The position numbers and the translations under genes are program-made. Shown piece by piece: positions 58,860 through 64,000 of a stretch of DNA of 64,000 nucleotides. The stretch comes from Tanypteryx hageni (Eukaryota > Arthropoda > Insecta > Odonata > Petaluridae): NCBI GenBank assembly GCA_028673005.1, contig CM054116.1, forward strand, positions 35,002,854-35,066,853, given 5' to 3'. The notes beneath the pieces are model-generated. The model ran no database searches and was not told where the DNA came from. It saw only the letters and a program-made list of their open reading frames with translations. Every line of letters begins with the position of its first letter. Within the stretch, counting starts at the first letter, position 1.

Positions 58860-59381
58860 GTTTGCGATTTTTTTTATCGTATCATTTAAAAACCTCTCCC
58901 TCTTTCAAATTCAAGTCCCAATTATCTCTTTCCCATCTCCCTCCCTATTCATCTCCCTCCCCTCTCCGCCCCCTTCCCCTTCACTAACCCTACCCACTGT
59001 TAGATCCAAAGGTCGCTCACACTATCCATTGCTGTTACAGAGAGAGAAAGGGAAAGACAGAAATGAGGAAGAGTGGCCGCGAGTGGAAGAGAAAGAGAGA
59101 GAGATAGAGAGAGAGGGAGAGAAAGAGATAAGGCTCTGTAATCCACACACACACACATCCTTCCATCCGGCCAACACGTGCATCCTCTTTCTCTCTCTGT
59201 CTCTCTCTCACTCGTCCGAATCCTCGCCTCTCCTAAGCAGTCCTCTCACCTGCACATGCCAATCGTTCCTAATCGATCGCCGATTCCAAGAGCACCTTCT
59301 TCGTCCTCCCTTTTATCCCTCGCTGTCCCACCGTCTCCGCTAAAGACCCTCGCGCGAAATCGTGAGGTTCGCTGCCGAAGG
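58860..59381 (+). promoter_or_regulatory. Presumed promoter / 5' UTR region of the SLC22 gene
   Basis: A strongly biased block: CT-rich (58895-58990), then purine-rich GA repeats (59040-59130), a short CA run (59143-59156), then CT-rich again to about 59240, then balanced GC-rich DNA up to the ATG. The long open frame across 58858-59343 is a consequence of this composition, not a protein. No TATA box was seen, so a TATA-less promoter with a long 5' leader is the likeliest reading. Confidence 0.4.
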
Positions 59382-59530
59382 ATGAGTGCCGACTTCGACG
59401 AGGTTTTGGAGGAACTGGGGCACTTCGGGCGCTATCAGCAGCTCAACTACGCCCTCTTCTTCTTGCCAATCTTCCTGTCATCCGCCTTCACCATGGCTTT
59501 CGCGTTCACCACCGCAGAACCAAATTACAG
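59382..59530 (+). CDS. SLC22-type organic cation transporter, first coding exon (partial gene)
   Basis: The exon starts at ATG 59382 (context GAAGGATGAG) and ends at TTACAG|GTCAGA. It encodes 49 residues plus two bases of the next codon (Arg if the first intron base-equivalent is G). The N-terminus DFDEVLEELGHFGRYQQLNY, followed by a hydrophobic helix (residues about 22-45), is the usual start of SLC22 transporters: a cytosolic amphipathic stretch, then TM1 leading into the large extracellular loop. Family members are about 550 aa with 12 membrane segments, so roughly 90% of the protein lies beyond this window. The substrate cannot be inferred. Without the splice the frame would run on only 17 codons past the donor, to about 59582. 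Coding GC is far above the flanks. Confidence 0.75.
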
Positions 59531-59979
59531 GTCAGAAACTAGATGGAACCGATTTACATATTTTGTTGTAGCGTATAAATAGAATCACTTTTCGTGTGTT
59601 TGTTTCGGCCGAACGATATATCGCGTATTTCGCGCTCGGTGCATCCGATAACGTTGTGTGGATTTTACGTGTTGTGGCGGCAAATAAGTGGAGGGGAAAC
59701 GAAAGATCGCTCACAGGCCAGGTTGATTATTTTAAGAAGATTACAGGAAACCTGTAATATCTGAAGAATTCTAGCGATGCCAAAATTCATGGCATTTTTT
59801 TAAGCGCTCAAAATCTGGTTTTCTATAAATATAATTTGGCGATTTTGATTTCAAGGTAAATGATTCTACGATAAAGTGTGTGCAGTAGGTGTAATTTATG
59901 TGTGTATATATTTGTAGTGATTCGTTTTCTTTATGGTGTAGCGCTGTAGGAACAGGTGTGGATAACATTCTTATTTTTA

Positions 59980-60524
59980 GCCTACTTTCCAGAATGGAAA
60001 TAGGCTTATAGTTTTGACGTTGTGTCTGTCTGTCTATTAACTTTTGAACAAATAGACCGATTTTCATGAAACTTGGTGGAAATCTCTTTCTGCATGAGCC
60101 GAGCTCCCGAGGATAGTTTTTGTTACGAAGATTGAAGTCTCGGGTTCGATTCCAGGAACCATCCTTCCCATTTGATTTATATGGGAAATGTGAAATCCAT
60201 CGTTCAGGGTAATTTTACTTATCGATTGTATTTATTAGAATTTCGCGTAAATCCTGGCGTTTTTGATGTTTCGATCACTCATTACGAGAGTGTTTCCATA
60301 GCAACAACTATTGTTGGACTCAGATTCGGTATATTCTCATACGTACATGCGTTATTTTCGCCGCACAAATACGCGTTATCAATTTATTATTCCGTTCGAA
60401 TGTATTTGTATTTATAACGCTAAATTATGAAATCTGGGAAAACAAAGAGTTACATATCCGCGATGACTTTATATCTATTAAAGCCATATAAGTATTAAAT
60501 AAATGATTAAATGGAAACTAGGCG
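59980..60524. mobile_element. MITE-like element (family 3) in the SLC22 intron, 545 bp
   Basis: Left end AGCCTACTTTCC (59980-59991); right end, reversed, CGCCTAGTTTCC (60513-60524), 10 of 12 identical. The interior matches the element at 41256-42012: AAACTTGGnnnAAATCTC, GAAGATTGAAGTCTCGGGTT, CCATAGCAACAACTATTG. No coding capacity. Confidence 0.6.
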
Positions 60525-60867
60525 TCATATTTTCTGTTTGGATCATCTTGTTACCTTTATTTTAACTTGTTACTAGCTGACATTGAATGCCAAGGCATTC
60601 TTCAAAAAATGAGGTATTTTTTGGAAAAAATACAGAAACTTTCTCTTTTTAGAAGATTTTATTTTTGAAAATTCTTAAATATTTACATTCCTGTTGGATG
60701 AATTAACGATGAAAGTAATACACGAAGTATTATTTTTATAAATATTCATTGTCTATTTCCTACCATAAAACACTTTCCTGTATTACGTGTATTAAGATAC
60801 GTATCTTACAATTAGATTATTGATTAATCACCTGCAATCCTATTTGAAATTCCTAACTTTAGTTAAT

Positions 60868-61030
60868 TTTTACTTTCTCATATACGTAGTATGTTGTGCA
60901 AGTATTGCAATCGTGAAAAAATTCGACTTCGAGATTTTGACGAAAATACACGTTTTAGGTGTCCCTGAGTCCATAAAAGTGGTTTTCGCCCTGCCGTCTG
61001 TCTGTCTGTTCGCCGTCCTAGGGCCCAAAC
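60868..61030 (+). repeat. Family 1 repeat, 5' fragment
   Basis: Starts TACTTTCTCATATACGTAGT and continues AAAATTCGACTTCGAGATTT, GAAAATACACGTTTTAGG and CTGTCTGTCTGTTCG, parallel to the first 160 bp of 28684-29292. The remainder is missing. Confidence 0.6.
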
Positions 61031-61137
61031 GCGTACATTAAATCGAATTATATCTCGTATTTATGCAATATATCATCTTTTGCAACCTTTGTTTTCATAA
61101 AAAATGATATTGCACAAAAATAAAGGGTATTTTATTC

Positions 61138-61625
61138 TTGGCGATTTTTAGAAAAATTGTATTTACTCAAAAATGGCTACAGAGAATTTGATTAAAATCA
61201 AACCAATTGTAGAGCCTGATGTCACAAATAATACTACGTAAGCTATATATCTCTTGATATTACTATAGGGCGTCCAGTGGAATTACAATGTACGCTAAGC
61301 TACCTTGCCCAAGCCCTAAGACCACGCCACCGCCGCGATCCACTAAAAATCTTATTACAGCCTAAACGGTTAAACTGAATCGAATAATATGTCATATTTG
61401 TAGATAATATCATTCATTACAGACACTGAAGAGATGAACGATATTCCTGGATATTTTTAAACAAAATTCGATTTACTCAGAAATGGCTATAAGAATTTGG
61501 ATTAAAATCCGTCCAATCGTACAGCCTTGTGTCACAAATAATACTAACCAAGCCATATGCCCCAAAATTTACTAAATATCGATAAGTGGCATTAAAATAT
61601 ACGATAAACTACGGTTAACTTTGAA
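61138..61625 (+). repeat. Tandem duplication, period about 310 bp
   Basis: ATTTACTCAAAAATGGCTAC (61161) and ATTTACTCAGAAATGGCTAT (61471) open two copies that both continue ATTTGnATTAAAATC, CnAATnGTAnAGCCTnnTGT, CACAAATAATACTA and ATnTACGnTAAnCTAC. Non-coding, inside the SLC22 intron. Confidence 0.65.
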
Positions 61626-61866
61626 TTATAAGCGTTTTACCTTTTTCTTTTACAAGCGTACACAGTGGACCGAATGGGAAAGTTCGTACAATGTATATTG
61701 CGCCGTTTATTTCAAAATGGATCTTTGAAGAGTGCTACTGATAATTGATGGAGAATTAGTCTTGTGAATTTTCGAAGGGAAACAATTTTATTTTATCTAT
61801 GTTTTTAAGATGTCCTTCTGAAAAAAATTCTTTTTAAGGTGATAGTATACTGTAACCAAACATTAA

Positions 61867-62813
61867 CCCTAGAACTACCAGGCGATTTTCACAACCGTGG
61901 ACTACCAAGGGAGGGCTCAAAGGCCGAACATCCAAAATACAATAAAAAGTCATAGTAATGTTTTGAACCTATATTTAAAAACATCATAGGAATATAAAGA
62001 TACAATTTTAGTAATTTATTTGAAATTATATGTACATTATATACTATAAATATTTACATTAGAACAATTTTTTTACATTTTTCCTAATTATGTTTTCAAG
62101 ATCAGATTTATATTGCAGTAAGATTTTATTTACAGAAATAATAAAATTTTATTAGAAAAAAGATTTAATATAATTCATCTGACACAACAGTTTAAACAAA
62201 TAGCGCCATTCACAATGTGCTTTCCACACACATGGTGGTTGCACTGTATGTCACAGTAGTTTTTTCCATGTTACTATAATTATATTTTTTAAAAGTTTCC
62301 TTGCAACACACATAACATCTCCAACGACTGGGTTGTTGAGATTGAGGTCGAGGTGGAAAACTTGTTACTAGTTTTCTTTCGAATAATCTCCATGGATATT
62401 GTAATTGGTTTCTGGAGCAGTCATATGTTTTGCTCACTCCTCAACTTGTGATTTTATCAATTCTAGCCTCAATTACTTTATAAATATGCGGTTATGTTTA
62501 TTCTCACACCGGTCTGGGAAGTCAAGGATTAAAATTGTATATGAATTGATCCCGACTATGCCAATTAGTCAACTAATCAATCAAAAGGTACCCTATAAAT
62601 TAGGCCATCCGCGTGACAAAGCATGCAGCCAATTACAGAATAATTTGCAGGAAATTTAACTATGCATTCTTGATGATATTTCGGGAAATTCTTTTCTATA
62701 AGTCTCTGCACAATTTAATTAAATATCAAGACCTTACCTTTATTTCTAATTGAGAAACAATGGGAAAATTTGTAGGTTTCGGAGATCCCCCCCCCCCCCT
62801 GGTAGTTCTAGGG
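61867..62813 (-). mobile_element. Short piggyBac-family element, 947 bp, perfect TIRs and TTAA duplication
   Basis: Flanked by TTAA at 61863-61866 and 62814-62817. The TIRs are identical over 16 bp (CCCTAGAACTACCAGG; reversed at 62798-62813) and begin CCCTAGA like the original piggyBac. Inside, the minus strand keeps the C-terminal cysteine domain of a transposase: RWRCYVCCKE in the frame 62437-62210, then, after a frameshift, CNHHVCGKHIVNGAICLNCC. The catalytic domain is deleted. The clean ends suggest fairly recent, trans-driven movement. Confidence 0.88.
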
Positions 62814-62817
62814 TTAA

Positions 62818-64000
62818 TATAGTGAAAATTGCCAATATAAAACTTAACTCATAGGTCTCCGGCTCTGTAAAAAGTAGTCATAAAATTAGTTACCCAACAA
62901 AACATTCATAAAATATATAACTTAAAAGATGCATCGTCTGAAGTTTAAGTTTATTTACTTTCCTTACATTAACATATAAAAAGTATGATTCTTATTAACA
63001 TCGCATGTCTTGTACAGAATGATTATCTTAAAGTGATGCTAAGTATGCGTAAAATTATATTCATCTTCATTCATATATTTTTCATTATACATGTTTGTGG
63101 CAGGCTAAGAAACTACAAAATAAGTTCCGGCGCCATCGGAACATTGTGTTCGGTGAATAATCTGGCGTCTAACCAGAAGAAAGCACTATCGCAGGCATGG
63201 GTTGGAAAACACTTTCGAGTCATAACAAGGGTACAGATACCTACCTACTGATATGGTGGACTAACGCGTCGCTAAGGGTAAGGCGAACGAGAGTGATTCA
63301 AAGGACGGTTCTGAGTTCAAATTTTTGAATAGTGTTGGAGACACTACTGGGCCACGCAGATCAAAAATATTTTTTACCTATGATTTCTTAAAAAAAATAC
63401 GGATCGTAAATAAATTTCCCTGATGAAGAATTGGCAAGGCATTAGCATATGCTGGCATTTGAAACAGAAACCTTCAAGTTTGGATCGGAAAATGCCGTCT
63501 TCTTAAAAAAAATAAAACAATTCAGATTGGAATTGGAAATTGTGGTGGTCGTCACACAAGAAGTCCGACGTCGCTTAAATTTGGAAGCCGATGCGTTAGT
63601 TCCGTAACTCGTCTTGGGCTCACAAAGAGGTATAGCCTCGAAAGGGGCGCCTATTTAACGTATTGAGTCCGCATTTGTCACGGGCGCCAAAGAAATCGGT
63701 TGTTGACTGAGAACCAAAATTATCAACAAGATATGGCAGTTGATCTTTGATATATATATATTGTTTTGCCACAAAATGACACAAAATTCAGCAAATAACT
63801 TTTTCCAAACAGAAATTATATCGAAGCCAGTTATTTCCAAACCGTGTGTCGCGACACTTTAATGTGTTGCTACGTGCAATAAGGCATGTCGCGAGATGTA
63901 CTAAAAATTAGTGCAAGAAAATTTTAACATAATGTACAATTCTTCCGGCAAAAACAAAGCAAAACTGCGTAAAAAGACATAAAGATCTGTGGCTCGAGGT
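62818..64000. other. Presumed SLC22 intron / unassigned DNA to the window end
   Basis: No further SLC22 exon was recognised. A tRNA-like stretch at about 63262-63340 (GGACTAACGCGTCGCTAAGG ... GACGGTTCTGAGTTCAAAT) could be a SINE head. The last 200 bp, with AACCGTGTGTCGCGACACTT and GGCATGTCGCGAGATG, resemble the subterminal region of hAT elements such as 38260-40837, but the element would extend past the window. Confidence 0.35.

Noticed and set aside
58858..59343. 161-codon ORF just upstream of the SLC22 exon
   Set aside because: Low-complexity CT/GA composition; more likely promoter and 5' UTR. The SLC22 frame starts at 59382 in a different frame.

Overview
The window looks like nuclear DNA of an arthropod, almost certainly an insect. 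It is AT-rich and repeat-laden, with two host genes separated by many decayed transposons. The insect call rests on a secreted cuticular protein carrying a Rebers-Riddiford-type (chitin_bind_4) domain, whose start codon sits in a tiny first exon behind a TATA promoter. It is also supported by the first coding exon of an SLC22-type organic cation transporter and by the mix of piggyBac, hAT, pogo/Tigger, Sola-like, Helitron, Jockey and Penelope-like relics. No bacterial-style operons, rRNA, CRISPR arrays or intact tRNA genes were seen.

Host gene 1 lies on the minus strand, coding span 9524-20900. I assembled three exons by eye: 20877-20900 (8 codons), 11818-12426 (203 codons) and 9524-9904 (126 codons plus stop). 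All splice sites are GT-AG, all junctions are phase 0, and the product is 337 aa. The TATA box is at 20973-20981. A poly(A) signal lies at 9211-9216. Intron 1 is 8450 nt and intron 2 is 1913 nt; both contain repeats.

Host gene 2 is on the plus strand. Only its first coding exon, 59382-59530 (49 codons plus 2 nt), is visible. No further exon was recognised before position 64000, so its first intron is at least about 4.5 kb.

Layout: 1-1300 piggyBac transposase relic. 1301-6443 AT-rich repeat-derived DNA. 6448-8391 complete but inactivated piggyBac element with TTAA duplications. 8849-9134 hAT-type MITE. 9211-20981 cuticular gene; its introns hold a TIR element (13174-14021), a tandem pair of hammerhead-ribozyme-bearing repeats with large microsatellites (14920-15460), and a duplicated TIR element (10461-11482). 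21000-28680 upstream DNA with SINE-like and ribozyme-like relics. 28684-34200 TIR elements, a MITE with an internal minisatellite, and a Jockey-type LINE fragment. 34289-37530 a Sola-like DNA transposon. 37565-37935 Helitron helicase relic. 38260-40837 full-length dead hAT element. 40905-43600 composite repeat with a nested MITE. 44028-46450 tRNA-like foldback, Tigger relic, Penelope-like reverse transcriptase relic. 49222-57010 Tigger C-terminus, two more copies of the composite repeat, a LINE tail and low-complexity tracts. 58300-61030 SLC22 gene start with a MITE in its intron. 61867-62813 short piggyBac derivative with perfect TIRs and TTAA duplications.

The most distinctive signal is the recurrence of hammerhead-ribozyme cores. 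One is nearly ideal (15141-15175) in a tandem repeat, and one decayed copy is in sense orientation inside intron 2 of the cuticular gene. Family assignments rest on motifs recognised by eye; no database search was possible.
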